6,927 nucleotides of DNA, from assembly GCA_029940115.1 (NCBI GenBank), contig JAOZRQ010000378.1:1-6927 (forward strand), read 5' to 3'. This DNA comes from Desulfobacterales bacterium. GTDB lineage: Bacteria > Desulfobacterota > Desulfobacteria > Desulfobacterales > 4be13. Shown here piece by piece: positions 1 to 5,582 of this stretch. A program made the translations under genes and the position numbers. Below the pieces are notes generated by a model. It was not told the origin of the DNA, searched no databases, and saw only the letters and a list, made by a program, of their open reading frames with translations. Numbering within the stretch: position 1 is the first letter of the stretch; every line of letters begins with the position of its first letter.

Positions 1-25
1 TTGACCGAAACCGGTTTTTTTTCCC

Positions 26-100
26 TCATTTGCTCCATTGTCTGAACCGGGATTCGTGGGATTGAAAGATCACCAAGATTGGTCCTCAGTGCGTCAATTC
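26..100 (+). repeat. Left copy of a diverged long inverted repeat
   Basis: This stretch matches the reverse complement of 443-518 over about 75 bp, at roughly 85% identity by eye with one 1-bp indel. The best-conserved core is CTCCATTGTCTGAACC followed by GATTCGTGGGATTGAA. An adjoining motif at 5-27, an AAACCGG followed by a T-run and CCCTCA, is also present inverted, but at 356-380, so the two pieces do not travel as one block. No transposase accompanies the repeat. It looks like a dispersed intergenic repeat family rather than the end of an intact mobile element. Confidence 0.7.
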
Positions 101-295
101 CTTTGATATCAAGAAAAGTTTAAATTGTCAAACAAAGTGCCATTTTCTGAAAAGAAAGTTGTTGGCATTCGATGTCCCTCATGGTACAAGCATTCTCGTC
201 GGCGAGTCGGGCGGACGGATTGGGGAGATGTTGGGAGATGAGATCTGCTTGTCTCAAAGTGGCAAGCATCTGATCCGTCTCAGAGAAAAAGTGGC
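101..295. other. Gene-free, largely unique spacer
   Basis: Nothing convincing is coded here. A 62-codon minus-strand frame (120-308) starts inside the direct repeat at 296-361, lacks a good ribosome binding site and has no recognisable family. A small local duplication of GGGAGATG occurs around 224-240. The stretch may be a decayed gene or an accumulated spacer; I see no diagnostic signal. Confidence 0.4.
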
Positions 296-361
296 CTTTG
301 TCTGACATTTCAAGCTTTTCCCGATACCATAGGGATGAAGGTCAAAGGTAAAACAGTGAGG
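296..361 (+). repeat. Direct repeat copy 1 (66 bp)
   Basis: It matches 521-586 at 63 of 66 positions, offset 225 bp. The repeat contains CATTTCAAGCTTTTCCCGAT and ends in GTGAGG. A shorter third piece, GGGATGAAGGTCAAAGGTAA, recurs just downstream at 385-404. In copy 2 the same sequence lies directly before the start codon of the gene at 590, so copy 1 may be a duplicated leader that has lost its gene, or simply another member of a dispersed family. Confidence 0.8.
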
Positions 362-422
362 GAAAAAACCCGGTTTCGGCTAAGGGGATGAAGGTCAAAG
401 GTAAAAGAAACCGGGTTTTGGC
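356..422. repeat. AAACCGG palindromic motif pair
   Basis: Two copies of a short palindrome-like motif sit here in opposite orientation: AACCCGGTTTC near 367-377 and GAAACCGGGTTTT near 407-419. Related copies occur at 5-20, 1374-1387 and 1414-1427. The copy at 356-380 is the inverse of 5-27. These are small dispersed repeats with no coding sense. Confidence 0.6.
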
Positions 423-442
423 GCTCAGGTTTTTTGAACCTT

Positions 443-518
443 GAATTGAAGGAACTGAGTACCAATCCTGGCAATCCTTCAATCCCACGAATCCTGGTTC
501 AGACAATGGAGAAAATGA
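443..518 (-). repeat. Right copy of the diverged long inverted repeat
   Basis: Reverse-complement partner of 26-100. With it, the two arms enclose about 340 bp that contain direct repeat copy 1 and the AAACCGG motifs. A + strand open frame runs through this arm into the gene at 590, but its first 52 codons are made only of repeat sequence, so I do not treat them as coding. Confidence 0.7.
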
Positions 519-520
519 CA

Positions 521-586
521 CCTTGTCCGACATTTCAAGCTTTTCCCGATACCATAGGGATGAAGGTTAAAGGTAAAACAGTGAGG
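521..586 (+). repeat. Direct repeat copy 2, abutting the start of the small gene
   Basis: Second copy of the 66-bp repeat at 296-361. It ends three bases before the ATG at 590, and its last bases (GAGG, 583-586) are the only ribosome-binding-like sequence available to that gene. The repeat therefore either supplies or overlaps the translation start region. Confidence 0.8.
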
Positions 587-589
587 ACA

Positions 590-853
590 ATGCTTTTACA
601 AGTCGATTGCTATGCCGGATACCGTGGCGAGGAGATGCCCCGACGTATCTGGATGGGAACAAGGGCGATCCAAGTTATGGATATCCTTGACCAATGGCTC
701 GCGCCGGATCATCGCTATTTCAAAATCTTGGGGGATGACAACTCTCTTTATATCATTCGTCACGATGTCGAATCGTATGAATGGGAACTGAAAGCAAGCT
801 GTAAGCTCGAAGCTGCAAGCTGTGAGCTGCAAGCTGTGAGCTGTAAGCTGTAA
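590..853 (+). CDS. Small conserved-looking protein of unknown function with repeat-derived C-terminal tail
   Basis: The product has 87 codons from the ATG at 590. The first 67 residues look like a genuine compact domain, with segments such as VDCYAGYRGEEMPRR, ILDQWLAPDHRYFKI and SLYIIRHD. From memory they resemble small uncharacterised bacterial proteins of about 70 residues that end soon after a W-E-L motif; I cannot name the family or a function. There is no signal peptide or membrane segment. Residues 68-87 (KASCKLEAASCELQ and on) are translated from the heptamer array at 794-863 and are very unlikely to be ancestral. A second copy of the 3' end at 868-909, reading D-V-E-S-C-K-W-E-L-T-F-Y, lies out of frame downstream and probably preserves the older terminus. 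I chose 590 because upstream in-frame codons (from 434) lie wholly within repeats. GAGG at 583-586 is a close-spaced, weak ribosome binding site. The gene may be functional with an altered tail, or degrading. Confidence 0.6.
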   Translation: MLLQVDCYAGYRGEEMPRRIWMGTRAIQVMDILDQWLAPDHRYFKILGDDNSLYIIRHDVESYEWELKASCKLEAASCELQAVSCKL

Positions 854-863
854 GCTGTGAGCT
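794..863 (+). repeat. Ten-unit heptamer array (GYRAGCT)
   Basis: Ten consecutive 7-bp units of the form G-C/T-A/G-AGCT (GCAAGCT, GTAAGCT, GTGAGCT, with one CGAAGCT) run without interruption. The array covers the last 20 codons and the stop of the gene at 590. Seven is not a multiple of three, so gain or loss of one unit would shift the reading frame and move the stop. The unit length matches the class of short tandemly repeated heptamers described in some bacteria, notably cyanobacteria. Confidence 0.9.
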
Positions 864-867
864 TCCT

Positions 868-937
868 GACGATGTCGAATCATGCAAATGGGAACTGACA
901 TTCTACAAAGCAAGCTGTAAGCTTGAAGCTGTGAGCT
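868..937 (+). repeat. Duplicated 3' end of the small gene plus four heptamers
   Basis: This piece repeats 761-814 with a few substitutions and contains 9 bp (ACATTCTAC or equivalent) missing from the first copy. It reads as the gene's terminus, D-V-E-S-C-K-W-E-L-T-F-Y, then four heptamers at 910-937. The offset from copy 1 is 107 bp, so it is out of frame. It looks like a tandem duplication mediated by the heptamers, followed by a small in-frame deletion in the upstream copy. Confidence 0.75.
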
Positions 938-954
938 TCCCGATCTTGAATTAG

Positions 955-980
955 AGCTTACAGCTTACAGCTTACAGCTT
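955..980 (-). repeat. Inverted heptamer block (AGCTTAC)
   Basis: Three units of AGCTTAC and a partial fourth, the reverse complement of the GTAAGCT unit at 794-937. Because it lies opposite the longer array it can pair with it: AGCTGTAAGCT against AGCTTACAGCT. This could form a large variable hairpin downstream of the small gene, possibly acting as a terminator or transcript stabiliser. Confidence 0.8.
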
Positions 981-1174
981 TTAAGAGGTAAATCAGACAA
1001 ATGACCAACCGTGAACGATTTCGAGAGTCCCGCCCCTTCTGTCACAGGGAGGCTATGTGCCCCTCGCCGACGGCCGGGTTCGGGAGGATGTTCCTTTTCA
1101 GAACTACTGCTATTATCGTCGGCTTTTGGAGAAGCTCTGAGATCGGTCAGGTTCCGGTTCGGGCGTTCGGCAGG

Positions 1175-1200
1175 CGTCTCGGATTTGCCAATCCGAGACG
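1175..1200. repeat. Perfect hairpin, 11-bp arms
   Basis: CGTCTCGGATT and AATCCGAGACG flank a TGCC loop. There is no following T-run, so it is not a classic intrinsic terminator. Its loop-proximal ATT/AAT resembles the hairpins at 6830-6850 and 6861-6879, suggesting a shared family of small palindromes with variable outer stems. Confidence 0.75.
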
Positions 1201-1230
1201 GGCATGGAGGGAATGTTGCTGACGTCTTTT

Positions 1231-1251
1231 CCCCGATAAGAGATGTCGGGG
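1231..1251. repeat. Short hairpin CCCCGA/TCGGGG
   Basis: Six-base GC-rich arms (1231-1236 and 1246-1251) enclose a nine-base loop. A further GTCGGGGG follows at 1258-1265. It could be a minor structural element; no poly-T follows and no gene ends just upstream. Confidence 0.4.
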
Positions 1252-1316
1252 ACAAGTGTCGGGGGTCTGAAATCGGGTTTCTTTCTCATCAAACTTTCCA
1301 GATCTGCAAAAAAAAG

Positions 1317-1345
1317 TTGTATGATCAATCCTTTTGCCTTATATT
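1317..1345 (+). promoter_or_regulatory. Possible sigma70-like promoter upstream of the DHH gene
   Basis: TTGTAT (1317-1322) and TATATT (1340-1345) are separated by 17 bp and preceded by an A-tract at about 1308-1315 that could act as an UP-like element. This is the most AT-rich stretch between the small gene and the DHH gene. A transcript from here would have a 5' leader of about 180 nt carrying the palindrome at 1414-1427 and the heptamers at 1466-1507. It is a consensus match by eye only. Confidence 0.3.
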
Positions 1346-1413
1346 CAGATATTGATGTGAAAATGTTTCTGGAAAACCGGATTTTTTACAAGCTGGCCTT
1401 CATCGCCAGGACG

Positions 1414-1427
1414 GAAACCCCGGTTTC
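1414..1427. repeat. AAACCGG-family palindrome
   Basis: GAAACCCCGGTTTC has six-base perfect arms around CC. It belongs with the motifs at 5-20, 367-377 and 407-419. A related half-motif with an A/T-rich flank, AAAACCGGATTTTT, lies at 1374-1387. Confidence 0.55.
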
Positions 1428-1465
1428 TGAAATCAGCTCAAGGCTGTCAGCTGCATGCCCAAGGC

Positions 1466-1507
1466 CGCAAGCTCACAACTTGCAACTTGCAGCTTGCAAC
1501 CTGCAAC
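1466..1507 (-). repeat. Heptamer array ending just before the DHH gene's ribosome binding site
   Basis: Six 7-bp units, best written TTGCAAC (CGCAAGC, TCACAAC, TTGCAAC, TTGCAGC, TTGCAAC, CTGCAAC). This is the AGCTTGC orientation, so it is inverted relative to 794-863 and belongs to the same sequence family. It stops 12 bp before the AGGAGG at 1520. Confidence 0.8.
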
Positions 1508-1519
1508 TTTGACAAACCG

Positions 1520-1525
1520 AGGAGG
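1520..1525 (+). promoter_or_regulatory. Ribosome binding site for the DHH gene
   Basis: AGGAGG lies six bases before the ATG at 1532. It decides the start: an in-frame ATG upstream at 1487 lies within heptamer repeats and has no such site. Confidence 0.85.
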
Positions 1526-1531
1526 GACTTG

Positions 1532-2455
1532 ATGAGGCTTTTGACGCGGTCTGATTTCGACGGACTGGCGAGCGCGGTCTTGCTGGTGGAAAAAGGGATC
1601 GTTGATTCATACAAATTTGTCCACCCCAAAGATGTTCAGGACGGCAAGGTGGAAGTGACAGCCAACGACGTCATGGCCAACATTCCATACGTCTCCGGAT
1701 GCGGGCTCTGGTTTGACCATCATGCCAGCGAGGAGGAACGTCTGGAGATTGAAAAGCTTGACTTTGAAGGGGATTGCCGGCCGGCCCCCAGCGCGGCCCA
1801 GGTGATATGGGACTATTACGACGGTGAGAAAACTTTCGGAAAGCATTTTCTGCCGTTGCTCGATGCGGTGAACAAGAGCGATTCCGGGAACCTCACCCGT
1901 GATGAGATATTGAATCCGCAGGGATGGATTCTGCTCTCCTTTGTCATGGACCCCCGCACGGGTCTCGGGCGGTTCAGCGACTACCGGATCAGCAACTACC
2001 AGCTCATGAAGGATATGATTCAGCATTGCCGGACTCAAACGGCTGGGGAGATATTGCAGGTTTCAGATGTCCAAGAGAGGACCACCCGTTATTTCGAGCA
2101 ACAGACGCTCTTCAAGGAGATGCTCATGCGGTGCTGTGAAATCCGGGGAAATGTGATCATGACGAATCTGATCAACGAAGGTATGATTTACAGCGGAAAC
2201 CGCTTTCTGGTTTACGCGATCTATCCAGATCAGAATATTGAGATCCGGATCATGTGGGGGAAAGAGAAGCAGAATGTTGTCCTCACCTGCGGACACAGCA
2301 TCCTGAACCGAACCAGCCGGACCAATGTGGGCCAGCTCATGCTTGAGTACGGCGGCGGGGGCCATGCCAAGGTGGGAACCTGTCAGATCCCCGTCGAGGA
2401 CTGGGAGCGGGTTCGGGATGAGATAGTGGAACATATGCAGAAGGATGAGGCGTGA
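1532..2455 (+). CDS. DHH/DHHA1 family phosphoesterase (exopolyphosphatase-like)
   Basis: The 307-residue product has the hallmarks of the DHH phosphoesterase superfamily. RSDFDG near the N-terminus (D8, D10) is metal-binding motif I, F-DHH at 61-64 is the name-giving motif, an Asp-containing stretch DAVNKSDSG starts at D111, and the DHHA1 glycine loop GGGGHAKVG is at 274-282. Such proteins are cytoplasmic Mn-dependent hydrolases acting on oligoribonucleotides, pAp, cyclic dinucleotides or polyphosphate. Homologues like this are often labelled exopolyphosphatase-related, but the substrate cannot be read from sequence. There is no CBS, GGDEF or membrane segment, so it is not a GdpP-type c-di-AMP phosphodiesterase. 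The length fits a complete single-chain enzyme. Its start is set by AGGAGG at 1520. The last codons and the stop fall in the heptamer array at 2445-2542, so the final few residues may have been altered by repeat growth. It appears to be transcribed alone. Confidence 0.9.
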   Translation: MRLLTRSDFDGLASAVLLVEKGIVDSYKFVHPKDVQDGKVEVTANDVMANIPYVSGCGLWFDHHASEEERLEIEKLDFEGDCRPAPSAAQVIWDYYDGEKTFGKHFLPLLDAVNKSDSGNLTRDEILNPQGWILLSFVMDPRTGLGRFSDYRISNYQLMKDMIQHCRTQTAGEILQVSDVQERTTRYFEQQTLFKEMLMRCCEIRGNVIMTNLINEGMIYSGNRFLVYAIYPDQNIEIRIMWGKEKQNVVLTCGHSILNRTSRTNVGQLMLEYGGGGHAKVGTCQIPVEDWERVRDEIVEHMQKDEA

Positions 2456-2542
2456 AACGTGAGGCGTGATACGTGAGGCGTGAAACGTGAGGCGTGAAAC
2501 GTGGGGCGTGAGACGTGATGCGTGAGGCGTGAGACGTGGACT
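2445..2542 (+). repeat. Fourteen-unit heptamer array (GTGAGGC/GTGAAAC)
   Basis: Seven-bp units alternate GTGAGGC with GTGAAAC, GTGATAC or GTGAGAC, giving a 14-bp higher-order period. The array starts in the last codons of the DHH gene: its TGA stop (2453-2455) is part of the second unit. The final unit is degenerate. The sequence differs from the GYRAGCT arrays upstream but has the same 7-bp period. On the minus strand it translates as a seven-residue periodic pattern (TPHASRL-like), which is spurious. Confidence 0.9.
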
Positions 2543-2577
2543 TACGCCATTCATGCCTACGGTCACAACGAAAGATG

Positions 2578-2736
2578 ATATCATTCCCGGGAAAGTGGGA
2601 ATCCACTGTCACGACATCCAGACCGATGTCATTCCTGCGAAAGTGGGAATCCTGTGATTTCGTCATTGAGCGGTGGATTCCTGCTTTCGCAGGAATGACA
2701 GGGAGCTTATGGAGCTTCCTGCTTTCGCAGGAACTT
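2578..2736. repeat. Nested palindromic REP-like element
   Basis: Four half-sites are arranged head-head-tail-tail. Two forward copies (about 2579-2604 and 2628-2652) contain GGGAAAGTGGGAATCC or GCGAAAGTGGGAATCC. Two inverted copies (2675-2699 and about 2715-2735) contain CCTGCTTTCGCAGGAA. The inner pair is nearly perfect, 23 of 25 positions, around a 22-bp centre, giving a 72-bp inverted-repeat unit at 2628-2699. This closely resembles a widespread family of bacterial intergenic palindromes whose spurious translation reads like F-R-K-W-E-S or P-A-F-A-G-M. It fills most of the gap between the DHH and S41 genes (2456-2772), where I see no other gene and no clear promoter. Confidence 0.8.
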
Positions 2737-2759
2737 GAATTCAGTTTCAGAAAAAAAAT

Positions 2760-2765
2760 AAGGAG
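2760..2765 (+). promoter_or_regulatory. Ribosome binding site for the S41 peptidase gene
   Basis: AAGGAG precedes two adjacent ATG codons, at 2770 (4-base gap) and 2773 (7-base gap). The second spacing is closer to ideal; the choice changes the protein by one Met. The much longer in-frame upstream start at 2536 reads through the REP-like element and is rejected. Confidence 0.8.
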
Positions 2766-2772
2766 ATCGATG

Positions 2773-4848
2773 ATGCCGAAGGCGAATATCCCAAGAGTGA
2801 TCATGGCATTGCTGATGGCCTGCCTGCTAACGGGGGTTGCTTACGCGGAGGGGAATCGGATCACCTCCGATCTCTGGATCCACGCGATTATCCATACCGT
2901 GGAGAAAGGGGCCGTTGAGGCGCTTTGGCAACAAGGGGGCGAAGACACGAACGCGGCCGGCGACCATGTGATCTGGGGGTATTTTTACGCGGATCCGGAG
3001 ATTGTCAGCTGGGGAAGCCAGCAAAATCCGGAGGTGTTCGTCAAAATATGGTTTGACAGGAACGGGCGCCTGGATGTCAACTATTTCCATGTCTCCGTGC
3101 CGGACATAGAGGTTCTTTCCGGATACCCCCACACCGGCCTTCCAGACGAACATGGGACGCTCACCCTCGCCAGACGATATGTCCGGCACTATTATGAAAA
3201 CGGCCAAAGCCATGCGGATGAGAATTATGAGGACGGAAATCCGGCTGTCGGATATTGGCGCTGGCCGACAAGACCTCCCGCGGCATATCCCACGGACATG
3301 GGAGTGATGATCGCCGCGAGCATCAACACCAAGGAAAAAGGCCCTGTTGAGGCGATATGGCGCAAAGGCGGAGAGGATACCCATGTCGAGGGGCACCGGG
3401 TCATTTGGGGACATTTTTACGCGAGTCCGGATGATGTCCCTTGGGGAAGCCAGGAAAATCCGGAGATATTCGCCAAGATGTGGTTTGACGCCAGCGGCAG
3501 GGCTGATGTGAACTTCTTCCATGTGTCGGTTCCGGATATCCGAGTGTATTCCGATTTTCCATATGATGACAAAGGGACTCAGGACGGCATGACCCTTATC
3601 GAGGACCGGTATGTCCGCCATGAGTACCAAATCGATCCGGAATGTCCGGTGGAGGAACAGAACAAATTTGTTTACGACGTGATGAAAGACACCTATTTAT
3701 GGTCTGACAAAGTTCCAGAGGTGGATCACACCGACTATCCCACCCCCCAAGCCCTGCTGGATGATCTGAAATACAGGAAACTGGACAAGTGGAGCTATGT
3801 CACCTCATCAGAGGAGCATGGCGCGTATTTTGACGAGGGGGAATACCTGGGACTCGGATTTCGTCCCCAATTTGATGATGCCGGCGATTGCCGGATCATC
3901 TTTGTTTACGAGGATTCCCCCGCGGAGAAGGCCGGCTTGCAGAGGGGCGACAGACTCCTTGAAATCAATGACCACATGGTATCAGAATACACGCTTTACG
4001 GCCTGTGGGAAATGGCCCTTGCCCAAGATGCGGATGAGCCGGTGAAGATGACGGTCGCCGACTCAGACGGTCCAGTCAGGGACGTGAGCATGAACAAGGA
4101 ATGGATCGCCGTGGACGCGATTTTGCATGATGACATTCTGGACATCCGCGGGACAAAGATCGGCTATCTGGTGTTCAACGCCTTTGTTGAGGCGGCTCGT
4201 GGGGAATTGGACGAGATTTTTGCTCTATTCAGGCAACATCAGATTGATGAGCTGGTCCTTGATCTGAGGTATAACCAAGGAGGGGAGCTGGAGATCGCCC
4301 GATATCTGGCCAGTCTGATCGCCGGGACCCATGTCGCGGAGAAGGTCTTTGCGAAAACTGTCCATAACGACAAGCACCGGGACTGGGATGATGTCATCCA
4401 TTTCGTCAAACCGGAGGAGGCCCTGAGCCTGGATCGTCTGATATGTGTCACCACCGGACTGACCGCGTCCGCCAGCGAACTGGTGATCAACGGACTGAGG
4501 CCGTTCATGGAAGTGGTATCCATCGGCGAGACCACCTCTGGAAAACCGGTGGGAATGCATGGATGGGACTTCTGCGACATCCATGTCGCGCCGGTTGAGT
4601 TCCGGGTGACGAATGCTGATGATGAAGGCGACTATTTCGACGGCCTCCTGCCCACCTGCCAAGCTGGGGATGACCTCACCCGAATGTTCGGGGACTTGGA
4701 AGAGTCCGCACTCAAAGGCGCGTTGCATTATGCCACCACCGGCTCCTGCCTTGATGGGACAGGGCGATCCGACTCCCGAGGGGCTGAGGTGGTAGCGGAG
4801 CAGGCCGCAGAGACCGGCCGATTGCTGAGAAATATCAGGGCATTTTAG
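2773..4848 (+). CDS. Secreted S41 family peptidase with PDZ domain and duplicated N-terminal module
   Basis: The 691-residue product (numbered from 2773) starts with a Sec signal peptide, a hydrophobic core ending G-V-A-Y-A near residue 25, so it should act in the periplasm or outside the cell. Two tandem modules follow, about 33-142 and 176-286, each with a GGEDT motif, VIWG-FYA, WGS-Q-NPE, WFD--GR-DVN and FHVSVPDI, then YVRH; equivalent residues are 144 apart. I cannot assign them to a known domain. Residues ~291-346 (YLWSDKVP) look like the helical N-terminal domain of S41 peptidases, ~358-438 a PDZ domain (GLGF; SPAEKAGLQRGDRLLEIN), and ~461-640 the catalytic core with DLRYNQGG at 497-504. 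The catalytic dyad is visible: Ser566 in TASASE and Lys591 in TTSGK, 25 apart as in E. coli Prc. It is therefore likely active, cleaving proteins near their C-termini; the substrate is unknown. pspA follows after 42 bp and is probably co-transcribed. Confidence 0.92.
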   Translation: MPKANIPRVIMALLMACLLTGVAYAEGNRITSDLWIHAIIHTVEKGAVEALWQQGGEDTNAAGDHVIWGYFYADPEIVSWGSQQNPEVFVKIWFDRNGRLDVNYFHVSVPDIEVLSGYPHTGLPDEHGTLTLARRYVRHYYENGQSHADENYEDGNPAVGYWRWPTRPPAAYPTDMGVMIAASINTKEKGPVEAIWRKGGEDTHVEGHRVIWGHFYASPDDVPWGSQENPEIFAKMWFDASGRADVNFFHVSVPDIRVYSDFPYDDKGTQDGMTLIEDRYVRHEYQIDPECPVEEQNKFVYDVMKDTYLWSDKVPEVDHTDYPTPQALLDDLKYRKLDKWSYVTSSEEHGAYFDEGEYLGLGFRPQFDDAGDCRIIFVYEDSPAEKAGLQRGDRLLEINDHMVSEYTLYGLWEMALAQDADEPVKMTVADSDGPVRDVSMNKEWIAVDAILHDDILDIRGTKIGYLVFNAFVEAARGELDEIFALFRQHQIDELVLDLRYNQGGELEIARYLASLIAGTHVAEKVFAKTVHNDKHRDWDDVIHFVKPEEALSLDRLICVTTGLTASASELVINGLRPFMEVVSIGETTSGKPVGMHGWDFCDIHVAPVEFRVTNADDEGDYFDGLLPTCQAGDDLTRMFGDLEESALKGALHYATTGSCLDGTGRSDSRGAEVVAEQAAETGRLLRNIRAF

Positions 4849-4877
4849 ATGTGCAGGAACAAAACCCAGAAATCAAA

Positions 4878-4884
4878 AAGGAGG
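4878..4884 (+). promoter_or_regulatory. Ribosome binding site for pspA
   Basis: AAGGAGG stands six bases before the ATG at 4891. It rules out an in-frame ATG at 4849, which lies directly after the peptidase stop, has no such site and would add 14 residues unlike any PspA. Confidence 0.85.
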
Positions 4885-4890
4885 CGCATC

Positions 4891-5574
4891 ATGGCAAACT
4901 TGTTCATCCGAATCACAGACGTCATTTCCGCCAACATCAACGACATGATTGACCGAGTGGAAGACCCGGAGCGCATGATCAAGCGGGTGATTCTGGAGAT
5001 GGAGGACCACATCCGCCGGGCCGAGGACGGCGTGATCGGCGCCATCACCAGCGAAAAGCAGTTGGCCCATGAACTGAGCCACCATCGCCGTGAGTGGGGA
5101 AAATGGCAGGGGAAGGCCGAAATCGCCCTGACTGCGGGAAATGAGGAACTGGCCCGGGCCGCCTTGGTGCGCAAGAAAGAGCATGACCGGATCATCCAAG
5201 GTCTGGAAGACGCATGGGAGACGGCTGCGGATACCAGCAAACGGCTCAAGGCACAACTGCGTCAACTGGAAGACAAGCTCGCTGAGGCAAGGCGCAAACG
5301 CAGCGCACTGATCGCCCGGAAACGCTCTGCCGAGGCGACCCAGTACATCCATAAGACTCAACGGCATTTCCAAAATGGCCTGGACGTGCGGGACACGTTC
5401 ATCCGCATGGAGGATCGGGTCACAGAGATGGAGGCCCGGACAGAGGCCATTGAGGAGTTGTATGATGAGTCGTCCGATCTGGAGCGGAAGATTGATCAGC
5501 TTGCCATTGACACAGAAGTGGACAGCGAACTGGCTGAACTGAGGAGGAAGGTCGAGAACAAAGATTCTGCCTGA
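4891..5574 (+). CDS. pspA: PspA/IM30 family phage shock protein A
   Basis: The 227-residue protein aligns along its whole length with E. coli PspA (222 residues) as I recall it. The N-terminal amphipathic helix runs into ISANINDMIDRVEDPERMI at 12-30, with Pro26 at the usual break before the long helical hairpin. EMEDHIRRAE, W-GKAEIAL-like spacing (WQGKAEIAL) and LARAALVRKKEHD from L87 follow, and the C-terminus ends LAELRRKVENKD, close to the E. coli LAQLKAKM ending. The rest is charged coiled coil. PspA proteins are ESCRT-III-like peripheral membrane proteins that assemble on the inner membrane to preserve its integrity and proton motive force under stress. No pspB, pspC or pspF and no clear sigma54 (GG-N10-GC) promoter is seen nearby, so the enterobacterial control circuit is not evident. 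The gene lies 42 bp after a secreted peptidase, suggesting joint expression in an envelope-related role. Confidence 0.95.
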   Translation: MANLFIRITDVISANINDMIDRVEDPERMIKRVILEMEDHIRRAEDGVIGAITSEKQLAHELSHHRREWGKWQGKAEIALTAGNEELARAALVRKKEHDRIIQGLEDAWETAADTSKRLKAQLRQLEDKLAEARRKRSALIARKRSAEATQYIHKTQRHFQNGLDVRDTFIRMEDRVTEMEARTEAIEELYDESSDLERKIDQLAIDTEVDSELAELRRKVENKDSA

Positions 5575-5582
5575 CATAATTT

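Larger units (their letters stand above)
981..1465. other. Gene-free region with scattered hairpins
   Basis: About 485 bp without a credible gene. Open frames of 70-115 codons occur in several frames on both strands over the same DNA, rich in Arg, Pro and Ser; none has a good ribosome binding site or recognisable domain. What can be seen is an 11-bp-arm hairpin at 1175-1200, a smaller one at 1231-1251, a possible promoter at 1317-1345 and AAACCGG palindromes at 1374-1387 and 1414-1427. Confidence 0.5.

Noticed and set aside
120..308. 62-residue minus-strand frame
   Set aside because: It begins inside the 66-bp direct repeat, has no good ribosome binding site and no recognisable family. A remnant gene cannot be excluded.
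434..589. 52-codon N-terminal extension of the small gene (start at 434)
   Set aside because: These codons are read entirely from the inverted and direct repeats; the domain-like sequence starts at the ATG at 590.
965..1355. Overlapping 70-115 codon frames on both strands
   Set aside because: Several frames are open over the same DNA with low-information Arg/Pro/Ser-rich translations and no start signals; this is typical of non-coding DNA.
2701..2769. Sigma54 promoter for a psp-like operon
   Set aside because: I looked for GG-N10-GC with TGGCA/TTGC-like boxes before the S41 gene and saw no convincing match.
2536..2772. 78-codon upstream extension of the S41 peptidase
   Set aside because: It would translate the REP-like element and place residues before an evident signal peptide. 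AAGGAG at 2760-2765 marks the real start.
2063..2804. Minus-strand frames with periodic TPHASRL-like translation
   Set aside because: The periodicity comes from the heptamer array and the REP-like element; the remainder is antisense to the DHH gene.
2827..3630. 267-codon minus-strand frame
   Set aside because: Antisense to the duplicated modules of the S41 gene; its internal repetition mirrors those modules and no domain is seen.
4849..4890. Earlier pspA start at 4849
   Set aside because: It has no ribosome binding site and adds 14 basic residues not found in PspA proteins; AAGGAGG at 4878-4884 fits the ATG at 4891.
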